A stretch of DNA of 64,000 bases from Littorina saxatilis (Eukaryota; Mollusca; Gastropoda; Littorinimorpha; Littorinidae): NCBI RefSeq assembly GCF_037325665.1, contig NC_090261.1, positions 61,721,508-61,785,507 on the forward strand, read 5' to 3'. The notes under the pieces were generated by a model. That model ran no database searches and had not been told where the DNA came from. It was given only the letters and a program-made list of their open reading frames with translations. A program made the translations under genes and the position numbers. Of this stretch, positions 10,401-21,912 are shown piece after piece. Each line of letters starts with the position of its first letter. Position 1 is the stretch's first letter.

Positions 10401-13400
10401 CACCTGGTGTGGTGGGATGATAGTGCTTCCACAGAAGTGATCTGGGTTCAGTTCCCAGTCAAGGAAATTTGCCTGTTTGTTTTGTTTCCTTTTTTCTTCT
10501 TGTTGTTTGTTTATGCATGTTCAGGCACTATTGCCATGATCATTATGGGTAGTAGTTTTGTGTGGTTTGGGAAGGTCTGAATGGAAGATTTCTATTTTTG
10601 TTTGTTTTGTTTCTCATCGTACATCTTCTTGTGCAAGTGGGTGGTATTTTCTGAGCCTGATATTTCATCACATAATTATTAATGATACATATCTGTTGCA
10701 GAGGTACTCCACCTACACAAACAAGGGCTGCGAGAGCGTTGAGACGGCCATCAGCATCATTCCTTGATCCGTTTAAGTAAGCTTTTTTTATTTTTGTTTT
10801 TGGCATCCACCAGGGCAATAACATTTTAAAAGTTATTTTGTGACATTAAGTAAGAAAGAAAGGTAAGTGTGTGCGATGATACTAGAAAACCGTAAGGTAG
10901 TTAGATTGTACAAACATTGTCCTTTCTATGCCTGGAAAGTAATATCTGTGCTTGTGCTAGGATAAACTTTTCATCCTTTTACACTGTTTGCAGCTTGACT
11001 TCTATTGACATCACCCTGCAGTCTGAGTCAGACTGTGAAGAGACAGCGGATCCTGATGATCCAGAGTATGAACCAAGCTGGAAGCCATTCTGTAAGTTGT
11101 TGAAAGTCTTGTTCATAAGTTTTAAATTCATCGTTGGTATGGAAGTGCTATCATTGTTTTATTTTTCTGTATCCAAGGTCTTTTTGGTTGTTGCTTAGAC
11201 TACTGTATTGTCTGTTCGAGGGACCAATATAGGACGTTTTAAATCTTCTTCTTGTCGTTTGCCTAGGACGTTTTAAATTATTTAAAAATAAACAAATGAT
11301 ATTTTGGTATGTATTTAAGAACAAAAGTTGTTATAGGCAAGTAGTACTATTTTGTGTGAAAAGTACTAGTTTGTATCTATTGTGGTGGAACCGGCACGGT
11401 TGGCCTAGTGGTAAGGCGTCCGCCCCGTGATCGGGAGGTCGTGGGTTCGAACCCCGGCCGGGTCATACCTAAGACTTTAAAATTGGCAATCTAGTGGCTG
11501 CTCCGCCTGGCGTCTGGCATTATGGGGTTAGTGCGAGGACTGGTTGGTCCGGTATCAGAATAATGTGACTGGGTGAGACATGAAGCCTGTGCTGCGACTT
11601 CTGTCTTGTGTGTGGCGCACGTTAAATGTCAAAGCAGCACCGCCCTGATATGGCCCTTCGTGGTCGGCTGGGCATTAAGCAAACAAACAAACAAACAAAT
11701 ATCTATTGTGGTTTAAGCCCTGTACACGTGAAATTGTCCGAAATTGAAAGAAAAATTATCACATGTATACCCCAAAAGAGCCCCACGCTTTACCTCAAAG
11801 TCTAATACTCGGATGAGACGAAAAACCGAGGTCCCTTCGTGTACACTACATTGGGGTGTGCACGTTAAAGATCCCACGATTGACAAAAGGGTCTTTCCTG
11901 AGAAAATTGTATAGGCATAGATAAAAATGTCCACCAAATACCTGTTTGACTTGGAATAATAGGCCGTGAAAGGTGAATGTTCGCCTAATAGGCTTGAAGT
12001 TTGCTGGTCTAAGTGAATACGTTATATATTGTGTGTAAAAAATGTCTGTTTGTCTATCTGTAAAAAATTCCATTTCAAACGGCATGTAGAGCGCGGAGAG
12101 CACAGTTAATTGTGGTTCGCGCTATATAAGCTCTTCATAATAAATAAATAATATATTCATTTGAACTCTCGTGTTTGTATTTTTTTTTTAGATTTAACTT
12201 TTACGCTCAGAGGAATGCAATGTTACAGAATTGGTGTGAAAAACGTGCTCACGCGGCACACCTGGCTGGCTTAGGTCAGCGGTATGCGTCACTGAGGCTC
12301 ATCCGGGGTTAATATTTACCCACTTTTGGTCACATCGCTGAAAATGTTACCAGAGTACAACAAAAACTATTGACTCTAGTGTTTCAGACAAGATAGTACT
12401 AATCGTCCTCAACAACTTTTATTTGTAGACACTATGCAAAAGTTTATTGGATTTTTTAAAAATGATTTAAAACGTCCTCTGCTGGTCACCCGGACGGACT
12501 ATATCTATTCATTATAAATTGTCCCACTTTATAGTGTCCTGGTCAATTTCAAAGTGTTATAGGTTTCTTCTCTTTCACGCGAGCAGTGTTGATCTGAAAG
12601 AACATAGGCAACAGCAGGATGTTGTGAATTTGACGAAAAATACAAAATCGATAATAAAGATGGCTAAATATTTTAGTCGCTTCTTTTCTAAGTTGACTCA
12701 TGATGTTACGTCTCACTGGCACCGCACGCTACTTTTCCTGCACGTCATGCGCTGTGATTGTCAGACTGGTTTAATATAGATTAATTGTTATTGATATACC
12801 GAAGTAGGCCAACCGAATCCGTGAAGACTAGCTGTCCAGCACAGTGCCTTCAACATAGCAGCTGTCTACCGTTGACGTTGTAGCTTGAATAAATCTAAAA
12901 CACATTACAGTGCAGAGACACACATATACAGTGGAATCTCCATTTTAAGACCTCAAAAAATCTGAAAAAATCAGGTCTTAAAAAGGATGGAGTCTTAAAA
13001 TGGGGGAAGATTTACAGAGGTTATGAAGAGGAAAGCTGAGAAAACAGGGTCCTAAATTGGGGGGGCGGGGGGGGGGGGGGGGTGTGTCTTAAAAGGGGGG
13101 TTCCACTGTATACACTTTTGAATGCATTTTTTTATGGCCATCCCTTTATGTGCTTTGGTGACACTGTTTTCACTTATTTCAGCCCAGAGGAAGTACAGAA
13201 AGAGGCAACAGAGGTGAGCTTCGAAGAGATGTTTTTTGGAGAACTGAAGCAAGAGGACCCTCAGGAAGAAGAAGAGCAGGAAGGCTTCATTGGGAGAGGA
13301 ATCCACCTGGTACATGAGCTGGAATGCGAAAAGGTGGCAAGCTCTCCCATGGCCCTTTGCTCCGTTGAGCAGGTCAAGCAGTTGGCCCTGACCTCCATCA

Positions 13401-16400
13401 CCACCTGCATAGCTGACAGTGACAAGTGTGGCAAACCAGTCACACTTGAGCACAGTTTTGTGGGCTCTGCTTTGTACGTCAAATGGGTAAGACTGGATCA
13501 CAAGATATATAATTCACAATAAATAGACCCTTTTTAGTTGACAGCACTGAGTAGTAAGAGAATCAGCGTCTGAACAGCTGAATTTTGATTGATTAAGGAT
13601 ACAAAAGAATGCACTAAGTTAGCCATTATTTGTGACAGTCATGGTCATGTCCATAAAAAACAAACTCATGAAAACTCTCTGGTTCCAATGAAAATCTTAC
13701 GATCCTGTTTTTTTCTGACAGGTATGCGATAGTGGTCATGTGAGCAACACCTGGTGCTCCCAGCCCATTCTCAACAGGCGCCTTCACAGCGGGGACTTCC
13801 GTTTGGCAATGGCAATAGTGACATCGGGCAACAATTTTGGCAAAATCGAAATGCTGGGGAAGCACCTGAACTTGAAGATGCTCTCAAGGACGTCCTTCTT
13901 CCAGATTCAGGGCCATTACATTGTTCCAACGATCGATGATTTCTGGAAGGATCACCAGACCAGGGTCCTGGACTCAATTAGAAACAAGGAGATTAGTGCT
14001 AGGACTAGCTGCAGAATAGGGGCTGAATTGTTCGGATTGGTATACCAACATGATACTTTATACAGTTAAAAAGACATCTCTCAGGATCCAAATGCCAGGG
14101 AGGGGCAACTTCTAAATGGTCTATGAACGAAAATATGACCTGTTAAGTAAGCATACCCTCAAAACGCACTTTTGCAGAAGGTGAACATTCAAAACACCAG
14201 TTCTTTGCAACTAAGAGTTTAGTTTACCTTTGAATTAACATTTATGTTTGCCTGTACCATGTTTCTAACATCAGGACAATAAACACACTGCAGGGGCGGA
14301 TCCAGGGGGGGTTTCCGGGGTTTCCGGACCCCCCCCCTAAAAAATAAAACGTATTAAAAAAAATACATTTAAAAATAAAGAGAAACTGAAGGCTCAAATT
14401 GCACCAGATTCCTCCATTTTCCTTGATTTGTATCAACATTTTCCGGGGGGGCATGCCCCCGGCCCCCCCTAGGAGCTGGCCTCTGTCTTCTAAATGACGG
14501 TTTCGGAAAGTAGTTGGGTAATTTGCTGGCTCAGGTTGCACCAGATCGGTCAATTTTCCTTGTATTGGTAATCTAATTTGTCTTCTTAAATATACTTTTT
14601 GAAGGTGTATTAGGGGAAGTTTCTTGGCTCAGATTGCACCAGATTGCTCCATTTTCGCGCACACAACTAAACGCTTCGCGTCGTCGAATTGTCCCTTTAA
14701 GAAATTTGGAAACCCCCATGATGTGATCCGCCCCTGCACTGGCTATTGACGTTTTATAATTATATACAATTGAATCGGATTTTCTTTTCAAGAACGGTAC
14801 CGTCTAGTAACAATCGCAAGCTTGCACATTGACTATTAAAATTATGCAAATGACAAATATTTTCTTGCTATTTGCTATCTTTTTGGAATGGGTTCATGAT
14901 TCTGCTTTATTTTAAAGCAAAGACAGATGACACTACGACACTACATACTGATGTAAAATATACTGTCCGGTCAATTGTCTACAGATAAATTCTCAACAAG
15001 GTTGTAGAGGCCCTCCTATTTACAAATACTGTACACAAGCTGTATTTCTACTATTCGTTAACAAAGAAATGCATTTCATGCATAATGCCAGAGTTTGAAA
15101 AAGAAACCTGTAAACATAGTTTCTTCTATATCCATAGCGATTTACTCACATAACCGGTTCATGAATTCAGTCTTTCAGTCACGCTGGCATTAGCCATCAC
15201 AGAAGCAAAGAGCAGTGCAGGGGACACCCGCTGTGGCACAGCTACACGGACCTCTACAACCTTTCTTGCAGCTGCATTTTACTAGTTCAGAGCAGATCTT
15301 AGATGCATCTGGAAGTGATGTCCAAACAGGCGAATAAGTTCTATCAACTTCTTCCCAGCCCCAGCTTGCAGGATCTGGAATCTCTGGCTGCGGAATGAGA
15401 GCTTCCTTCCAGATGAGTGCATGCAGGATCGCTCTTTTCGTGTGTTCAAGAAGAGCAGCTTGAGTGGGTGGGGTGTTTTCCAGCATGCGCCCTTTCTTCG
15501 TGAACAGGTGTTTTCTGGCATCGTTCACCTTGTCGGAAACACTGGTCTTGTTGAACATCAACGAGACAAAGAGCTCAATCTGGCTGAACTTGTCCGGTGA
15601 TGCAAGCACCCAAAGGAACAGCTGTGAATTCTGGATCAGACATCCACACTTCCCAGCATCTCTTCTTACTGACACCAAAGAAAGATGACACAGTGTCGCA
15701 GCCAGTCAGAGAATGAAACATCAGAGGTGCTGCTTATTTCTCTGGGCGTAGTCGTGAATAGGCAGAAGACGATAGTGGGATCCAGCACAAATGCCACCCA
15801 CAGGTTTTACCATGGAGGGAATGGTAGTGAGTGAGCTGTTGCAAGCACCACTACATCAGTGTCTAAATTCCTGATCATGACGTCAGTGTGATTCATTCTG
15901 GCTAGGTCAGAACAGTTTACAATCAGTCTGGTGTCAGCCTCTACGTGTGAACAAGGGGACAGCCTGGCTCCTAATGGTCCTCACTAATGTCACTAGAACT
16001 AACAAAGTCCACACCTTGTGTTGCAATGACCACTTTCCCGTCTTCCTTGACGAGCTTCAGATTTTCAGACACGATGAAACAGCTCTTCTTTGTTTTGACT
16101 GTTTCATAGGAATTCTGGCCGATTGCGTGGCAGAGCAACGTCTCCGTTCACTCTTCTCCTCATGCCAGAGCCTCGTTTCTTCCTCACTGATAACTTCAGA
16201 CTGTTGTCACGATAACAGTCCCAAACAATGTCAACGCGATCAGCGTTAGACAGGCACACCAGGACATATGCTAAAAAGACAGCATCACTGTACTCTTGGA
16301 ATGTTTGTGCTTGGCGTGGCTTCAGAATGTGCACCAGCGCAGCACCATCAATGAGAACAGCTGATACTTGTGGTTCAGTGAGTACTGGGTCATGAGTTTT

Positions 16401-19400
16401 CTCAAAACAGTGCAGGAGATCGCTTTTGTTGCCGTGGCGCAATTCTCCAGAATCTGAGATTGATGGAGTGAATGACTGGTTTTCGTGCTGAAAGAATTCA
16501 TCAAGGTCTCCTCCTCTAGCCTGACATCCAACATACAATCTTGCAAACAAACCACAGTTGGTCTTGGCTGTCTTCAGCTTCAGATTCTTCGTCATCTGAG
16601 TAGACTTGTTCTGATTTCTGAAAAGGGCTACCGGTACTCTGTTAAGGTGAATTGGGTCTGACAGTGGCTTTGACCTTAGCAGCAGCCTTTCAGCTAGTTT
16701 CAACCGGCTCAATCTGGTATCTTATCATGGCTTAACCTGAAGTGCAAAACCCTCGTCTGGCGATGTGAGCCAGTCCCAACATCGTGAGACGTAACTTGTT
16801 GTCAACTTGAGGGTCAATCTTCGAAGCAGATTCCCGAATATGTGACTTAAGCTGGTATGTAGAACCTCCAGAAAGATTTCCAGTTTTGCCACAGTTAAAC
16901 ATACAGGTCTCTTGTGGAGAAACTTGCCCACTCTCTCTGCGTGATCTCTTTCCTGTCTCGCCTTCATCTTTTTCAGCTTCATTATGCCGTCTCTTTTCAG
17001 CTCTGTCCAACATTCTTTGGTTGTAGATAGCACGGCAGTTCTTGTGCCACCTAGCTCCATGTTTGGCTAACTTCTTCTTCTTGTCGTTCGCTGTTATATC
17101 GTCAGTCCGGACTGCAGGGCGAAACGTGCTGTACGTCCTCTCCAAGTCCTCTTTGAGGCCGTATAGCTTCTGGCCAGGTGGTGTCCCTCAGAGCACTGTG
17201 GTATGGACAAGCCTGCAGGATGTGCTCTGCTGTCTGATTCTTGCCACACGGACATAGGGGGGAGGGAACTAGCTTCAGCTTTGTGGCCATATGATGGTTT
17301 AGTCTGTTATGTCCAGTGCGGAGTCTGAGTAGGACGACTTGTTCTTCCTGACCCATCATTGAATTTGTCTATTTTCAGTGATGACTGAAACGCTCCAACT
17401 GCTTTAAAACCTTTTAAATGTCTCTCTGCTGTGCTGTAGCTTTCTTCGGTGGGATTTATCAGCTTTTCTGTTGTGTCCTTCTGGCAAAAGATGCACAGGC
17501 TCCAGTCCATGTGTTTACTCACGCCGCTTGCCATGTCTTCACTGCTTCAGTCTGAACACACACTGTTAAGTAACGCGTTGATATAAACATTGATATATAC
17601 ACATTATTTAGGTCCCTGGGCTCATCTGTATATCACCAAAGCTTTGGTGTGTTCCCTGGTCAATTCAAGCTTATTATTTACATTCTTTTGTCTCTATTTG
17701 GGAGCACCTACAAATATAGCCTAACCCAAAGGTTCCAAAATATGATTTTTCGCTCATTTTTCAACCTTTTATTTATTTTTTCACTTAAAGGCATTAAAAA
17801 GACAACAACAACCCAATAATATGATGTTATTATGTTTATTCAGTCTTATATTATAGTTTATATGTGTTAAAACGCCCAAACTGTGTGTTTGACATTGTTC
17901 GCGTTTAGGCACTCCGTTGCCTAGCAACAAAATTTACCAAAGGACAAAAATTGCTTGCCCCCCCCTGGAATTTACATTCTTTGGGTGTCTTCTAACAGCA
18001 CACCAAATGATATGTTGGTATACAAATTTGAACAATCGTTTCAACTAGGGGCCCCACTAGATAGTTGTTTTGGGTAATTCATTGATTTGATCTGTGTGTG
18101 ATTTTTTTTCTTTGGAAGCTACTTGCATTCTTGCAAAATGGCAGAAAGAATAATGGCCAGTGTTGTCACGCATGAAAATGTAATGTGATTCCAAACCCAC
18201 CCTTCTTCCCTTGACAATTTTTTTTATCCTGTCTGAAAGAGTGAAAGTCCAAGCCAGCCGCAATGCATTGATGACCAGGCCGTTACCACTCCTTGAAAAA
18301 TAGTTGCATGCAAGTAAGTTTCTTGGTCTTTTGCAGGAGATGGCCGCAATGACTCGCCTGGGTACTGTGCCCAGTACTGCACATACACTTTGATGGACAG
18401 TGAAACCAAAAAAATCCTGACCATCAAAACTGTCGACAAGAGGGAGACGGACGGAAAGTCGCCACGAATGGAGACAGAGGGCTTCCGCAGGGCAATGAGT
18501 GACCTCCTGCAGAAGGGCATCAATGTGAAGGAGGTGGTCACAGATGCACACACAGGCATTGGAGCTGTGATGAGTGAGTATGCAATAATGGCAAAAGCTT
18601 TAAAAAGAGTTTTGTTGTTGGGTTTTTTAACATCTGTCAGGTTGTTATCAGAAGAAAACATTTTTTTGACAAGTAATGGTTTTTATTTTTTAAAGTACAC
18701 ATACATTGTTGTGTGAGCTTACATTTGCACTAAATTAGTTCAGTTCCAAGTGTTGTTATACAATTAAAACACAAAGTAACGACACTGTTGCTTATATTTC
18801 AGGGGGCACATATCCTGCTTTGAGTCATTCGCACGACATCTGGCATGCTGCGAAGAACCTGAGCAAGAAACTAACAAAGGTATATTGTCATATGGTGACA
18901 AGGTTTCTTTCTTTACTTTACTTTCTTTATTTGGTGTTTAACGTCGTTTTCAACCATTCAAGGTTATATCGCGACGGGGGTGACAAGGTTGATTTAAATC
19001 GTTTTGTTTATGGCAAGTAATAAGCTGATAATTTAGTGTTTATTCATGAAAGCTTTTCACATTTTACCTGACGGACAACATAAGTGAGTGATGCTGCGTC
19101 AAAACTGTTCTAATTGAGGAGAATTTAGATTATGTCATACGATCCAAATCGGACTTATAAAAGAAGCGTCTATAACTGTTTCATGTCCTAGTGTTTCTGT
19201 TAGAATAGAAGTAAGTAACAGACACAATGGGACCCCTTTTAAGACCTTCAACAATCTGAGAAAATTGTGTCTTAAAGTTAAAATGTTGGTGAATTTACAG
19301 AGGTTATGAACAGACATTCTGGAAAAGTAAGGTCTTAACAGGGGAGGTCTAAAATTGGGAGGTCAAAAGGGTGTTTCATGATCATTATTTCCTTGAATGA

Positions 19401-21781
19401 AGGCAAGTGCAACCTTCCCATATACTGCAAAGACCTTAGCAGCTTTACCTGAGACAAATGACCCAGTGGGTAATAACAAAGAGATTCCAAAAATCAAACC
19501 AAGCAAGATGGAAGCATTATTATAACTTATATGACAGTGTTAAATGCAATAATCTCACCTTCAGTGTTCTATCTTCCAACAACATGGAAAAGACACCATG
19601 TTGGTAAACTTTATTTTGCATTGGAAGGGCAGTAATACTGAGATGGTTATTGTTGTAAAATTGAATAGATTAGGAAAGGTATGTAAAGTAGCTGTATGCA
19701 TAATGCACAATTTGCTTCTGTATTTTAGCTTGGAAGCCTAAGGAAACATGCTGCTCTACAGAAGTGGACGAAAGACATCGTGAATCATTTTTGGTTCACC
19801 TGCCGAACAGCTACAGACCACAGGCAGTTTGTGGTATGTTTTTTTTAATGCTATGCATGTACTTTAAATGTTAAAAAGTTGACCTCCATGGCCAACAAAC
19901 AGCTGTCACCCCATGCACTTAATTATATAATTGCCATATAAAATGTGCTGACTTTTGGGGGTAAATTTCAGATAAGGAAACAAGGAAGATATATGAAATC
20001 CGTTCGTGTAACACAAGACATAGAAAAACTAATTGCTCTGGATACAAACTGAGGGGGGTTGTTGTCAATATGTAACTAAACCACATATTTCAGCCTTCAG
20101 TTTATCGATTATGTAAGTCCTAGTAGCAAGGTTGTTTGAGTATGTATCTTTTTTTTTAAACTTGTGTACAGGAGCTCCTTCGCGGTGTTTTGCACCACAT
20201 CACAGGAGACCATGAGTGGGCCCTTGGATGCTGCCAGCATGGTGAGCTGTCTGACAGTGACAGAAACAAACCTTGGCTGGACGCCAGAGAGGACAGCGAT
20301 ACCATCAAGGAACTGGCCAACATTCTCCTGCACCCTCGCCTTCTTAGTAAAGTGAAACACTACTTGAACTTCCGGTGAGTTGTTTTCGTTTAAGGTGGGA
20401 TCTTTTTATTACATTTAGTCTAGTTTGGACAAAATATTTTTCATGTAGACGATTTTTGGATAACCAGAATTTGGCTATTGACTGGGAATCGAGAAGAGGG
20501 TGATAGTATTTGCATTAACATGTGGTTTGTCCGTGTGTAAAGAATAAACCTGGGCTATCAAGTTATTAAAAACAGCATCAGAACACAGATAAAGTGAGCA
20601 TAGCATGTTCAGTTTGGTATGGTAACAATACTGATAGCAGTAGTATGAACTTAGACCCATGATATCTGACATCTGTGCATTATGACAACACAGGAGCACA
20701 GCTGACCTGGAGGTGTTTCACCAGCACATACTCATGTATTGTGCCAAGAGGTATGCTTACACGCCTCCAGTGTACAGGATCAGGAATGTCCTTGCTGCTC
20801 TGGACCACAACTTCCATTTGGGGAGGAGTGTGAAAACAAAACCAGATGGACAAATCCAGTAAGATATATATTAAAATGGTGTTGTTTTGTCATTATTTTG
20901 CTGTTTTTATGTTGTTTCAATTGTTTGTTTCTTGTTACGGGTTATTGTGTTCTTGGTTACTTCAGCACACATACCAACATACACTGTCCACATCAATAGA
21001 CACAAACAAGCTGATGGTATCCCTTTTTATTCCCTTTTTTCTGCATGAAAAGAAATCATAGAAATTGCAATCACATTACATTTGTTCATAACATAAAACA
21101 TCAAATTATGAAGAGAAAACTATTCAAAACAGTGAGAGAAAAAAGACACATCAATTATGTTTCCAGGTACATTTCACACAGGGTAGGCAACTATGTGAGC
21201 AATAGTGTGGAACGTGGGTTAGAACTATTATGTAAACTGCAGTAAAACTGCAGTAAACCAAAAGTATCTTTTATACAAATTCTCTATACTCCTTTTTTTG
21301 TTCTTCAAAGTACTAACACGAGACTTTAGTGGGGGGTTGCTAAGACTGAGAACTGTGTTACAAAAAACTAAAAAGGTATGTTGCCATAACGTTGTTATTG
21401 AGAAAAAATATATGTTACAATCACGAATATATTGACCCAGCGTGTAAAGTGATTGTTGTGTAAGGCTTGCTTTGGTCAATATATCCTCACATTTTTTTTA
21501 TTGGTAGGTACCACCGTTGCTTCAATAAAAAAAGTGGACGGTGGACTGTGTTCCCTGTGAAAGAGGAAAAAGACTACAGCTACCTAAAAGACCTGACCCT
21601 CCAGGCTCTTCTCAAACGCATGCAGGACAGACGCGGAATGAAGAGGAGCAGAGACCTGGAGGATGCTGATCCCCGCCGCATTGCCCGAACCATCATGGGT
21701 CAGGCTCCGCCCCCAACTGCTCAGCTGGCAGCTGAGCAGGTGTCCAGATTTTCTGGCACACCAGCTTTTTCTTCAAACTAG
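4639..21781 (+). CDS. DDE transposase-derived protein, multi-exon, 5' end missing
   Basis: Exons with GT-AG borders: 4639-4737, 7892-8026, 8312-8386, 10702-10776, 10994-11091, 13183-13486, 13722-~14039, 18337-18573, 18803-18879, 19729-19833, 20172-20374, 20694-20858, 21508-21781 (stop). Most junctions keep one reading frame. Exceptions: 11091 to 13183 needs another exon, and the donor after ~14039 does not fit. The protein has an acidic, low-complexity N-terminal part, then a cysteine-containing region (VCDSGHVSNTWC), then GDGRNDSPGYCAQY with first acidic residues, VVTDAHTGIGAVM, and HDIWHAAKNL, a D(2)H signature of RNase H-fold transposases. It resembles a large family in fish, cnidarians and molluscs often fused to THAP-like domains; placement in the Kolobok superfamily is my inference. 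Catalytic-type residues are kept and all recognised exons are open, so it may be a domesticated gene or a recent intron-bearing element. The start is not visible, probably in or beyond the N gap. Confidence 0.75.
4877..6965. mobile_element. interlocked inverted repeats A-B-A'-B' in intron 1
   Basis: Block A (about 4877-5468) returns inverted as A' (5932-6514). Block B (about 5469-5931) returns inverted as B' (6515-6965). The order is A, B, A', B', not a simple palindrome. A itself opens with a ~147-bp hairpin whose ends read GAGGTTACATGCCGAG and CTCGGCATGTAACCTC-like. Matches are ~95% with small indels. No transposase ORF is present. It is probably a non-autonomous DNA element or two overlapping foldback elements. 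Confidence 0.8.
7077..7537 (+). mobile_element. Helentron-type non-autonomous element, family C
   Basis: The 5' end reads TTGGCTCACGTAAG. Near the 3' end the complement CTTACGTGAGCC recurs, followed by a small hairpin (GGC-TTC-GCC) and TCTTGTT. This asymmetric-terminal-repeat plus 3'-hairpin plan is that of Helentron-associated elements. It contains a GCGT repeat, paired ACGTCA motifs and a long GT microsatellite. A second copy lies inverted at 26707-27183. Confidence 0.7.
7400..7467. repeat. (GT)n microsatellite
   Basis: About 34 GT units inside the family C element. In the other copy the corresponding CA tract is short and broken. Confidence 0.95.
7628..7772 (-). repeat. old SINE remnant (tRNA head and core)
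   Basis: On the minus strand a degraded head ends in GTGGGTTCGATTCCCAC, followed by AAATTTATTTC-like and GCAGACTCTCC-like sequence as in SINE1. It is shorter and much more diverged than the other copies, so older. Confidence 0.65.
8727..9161 (-). mobile_element. SINE1, full length
   Basis: Complete SINE1 on the minus strand, with an ATCA tail at 8727-8745, the central CACGTTAAAGATCCCA domain, and a tRNA-like head ending at TATCCCC (9159). The internal homopolymer is 29 G (8996-9024). It lies in the intron between 8386 and 10702. Confidence 0.93.
9162..10701. other. intron sequence without a recognised gene
   Basis: No coding pattern is visible. A GGTTCAGTTCCCAG motif near 10445 could be the B-box of a very old tRNA-derived SINE, but the rest is too diverged to support a call. 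Confidence 0.5.
11387..11699 (+). mobile_element. tRNA-headed SINE (SINE3) with 13-bp target duplication
   Basis: The head reads GGCACGGTTGGCCTAGTGG (A box) and GTGGGTTCGAACCCCGG (B box). The body includes GGCGCACGTTAAATGTC. The tail is TTAAGCAAACAAACAAA. The flanks TATCTATTGTGGT at 11374-11386 and 11700-11712 are identical, a clean 13-bp target duplication, which makes it a recent LINE-mobilised insertion. Confidence 0.95.
11780..12155 (+). mobile_element. SINE4: shared central domain, different head and tail
   Basis: It contains the SINE1 central block (TGTACACTACATTGGGG, then CACGTTAAAGATCCCACG) and the later TTGACTTGGAATAATAGG. The head (GATGAGACGAAAAACCGAGG) is unlike SINE1, and the 3' end reads GCGCTATATAAGCTC followed by an AATA repeat. 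The 5' limit is uncertain. 12156-12926 downstream shows nothing recognisable. Confidence 0.7.
12927..13110. mobile_element. pogo/Tigger-like MITE, TTAAGACC family
   Basis: A 184-bp palindromic element with ends TACAGTGGAATCTCC and its near-complement ending at 13110, TA at both borders. TTAAGACC-type motifs repeat near both ends. A G-run interrupted by one C sits near the right end. More decayed relatives lie at 19222-19375 and 25525-25679. Confidence 0.8.
14291..14736. mobile_element. hAT-like MITE, CAGGGGCGGATC termini
   Basis: 446 bp with terminal inverted repeats CAGGGGCGGATC and GATCCGCCCCTG, flanked by CACTG on both sides (14286-14290, 14737-14741). The internal sequence repeats the phrase GGCTCA..TTGCACCAGATT three times and contains the palindrome GGGGGGGCATGCCCCC and CGCTTCGCGTCGTCG. 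No ORF. 14742-15189 downstream shows nothing recognisable. Confidence 0.8.
15190..17534 (-). pseudogene. broken copy of a PIN/FEN-like multi-copy family
   Basis: Read on the minus strand from MASGVSKHMDWSLCIFCQK (17534) to a cysteine-rich end (CSCKKGCRGPCSCATAGVPC, then TALCFCDG). Between them lie a basic segment with WHKNCRAIYN, then IDGAALVHILKP, ADTRLI, LDTDVVVLA and HSLTGCDTVSSFFG. The order D, E/ADT, DTD, GCD resembles FEN/XPG-type PIN nucleases; that fold is my inference. The family is common and repetitive in molluscs and cnidarians and has no established function. The copy is intronless and interrupted several times, and a LINE fragment sits within it. It lies in the large intron 14040-18336 of the plus-strand gene, on the opposite strand. 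It could be carried by an unknown transposon, but I see no terminal repeats. Confidence 0.7.
17103..17370 (-). mobile_element. LINE fragment (C-terminal part of reverse transcriptase ORF)
   Basis: The minus strand encodes LRTGHNRLNHHM, then CPCGKNQTAEHILQACP, the conserved zinc-knuckle-like end of non-LTR reverse transcriptase ORFs (Jockey/RTE-type proteins). It splits the PIN-like pseudogene, whose two parts continue on either side. Only ~85 codons remain. Confidence 0.75.
18903..18990. repeat. short SINE-tail-like fragment
   Basis: Contains TTTGGTGTTTAACGTCG and GGTTATATCGCGACGGGG, a phrase I associate with mollusc SINE 3' ends. No head is visible. The family assignment is from memory. Confidence 0.4.
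19222..19375. mobile_element. degraded TTAAGACC-family MITE
   Basis: TTTTAAGACC, GTCTTAAAG, TTTACAGAGGTTATGAA and GGTCTTAAC match the element at 12927-13110 in the same order. The terminal repeats are eroded. Surrounding intron bases show nothing else. Confidence 0.65.
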
Positions 21782-21906
21782 ACTTGCAACCCTCTTAGCT
21801 AACCAGTTTTTAGAAAGTTCTGACCAAACATTATTAATACCTCAGAGCTGAAAGAACAAAACAGAATTTGTATTCTTCCAATTGTTTACAGCATGTGTTT
21901 GGTGAA

Positions 21907-21912
21907 AAATAA
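21907..21912 (+). terminator. polyadenylation signal AATAAA
   Basis: AATAAA about 125 bases after the stop of the transposase-derived gene, the first canonical signal downstream. 21913-22998 holds nothing recognised. Confidence 0.5.
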
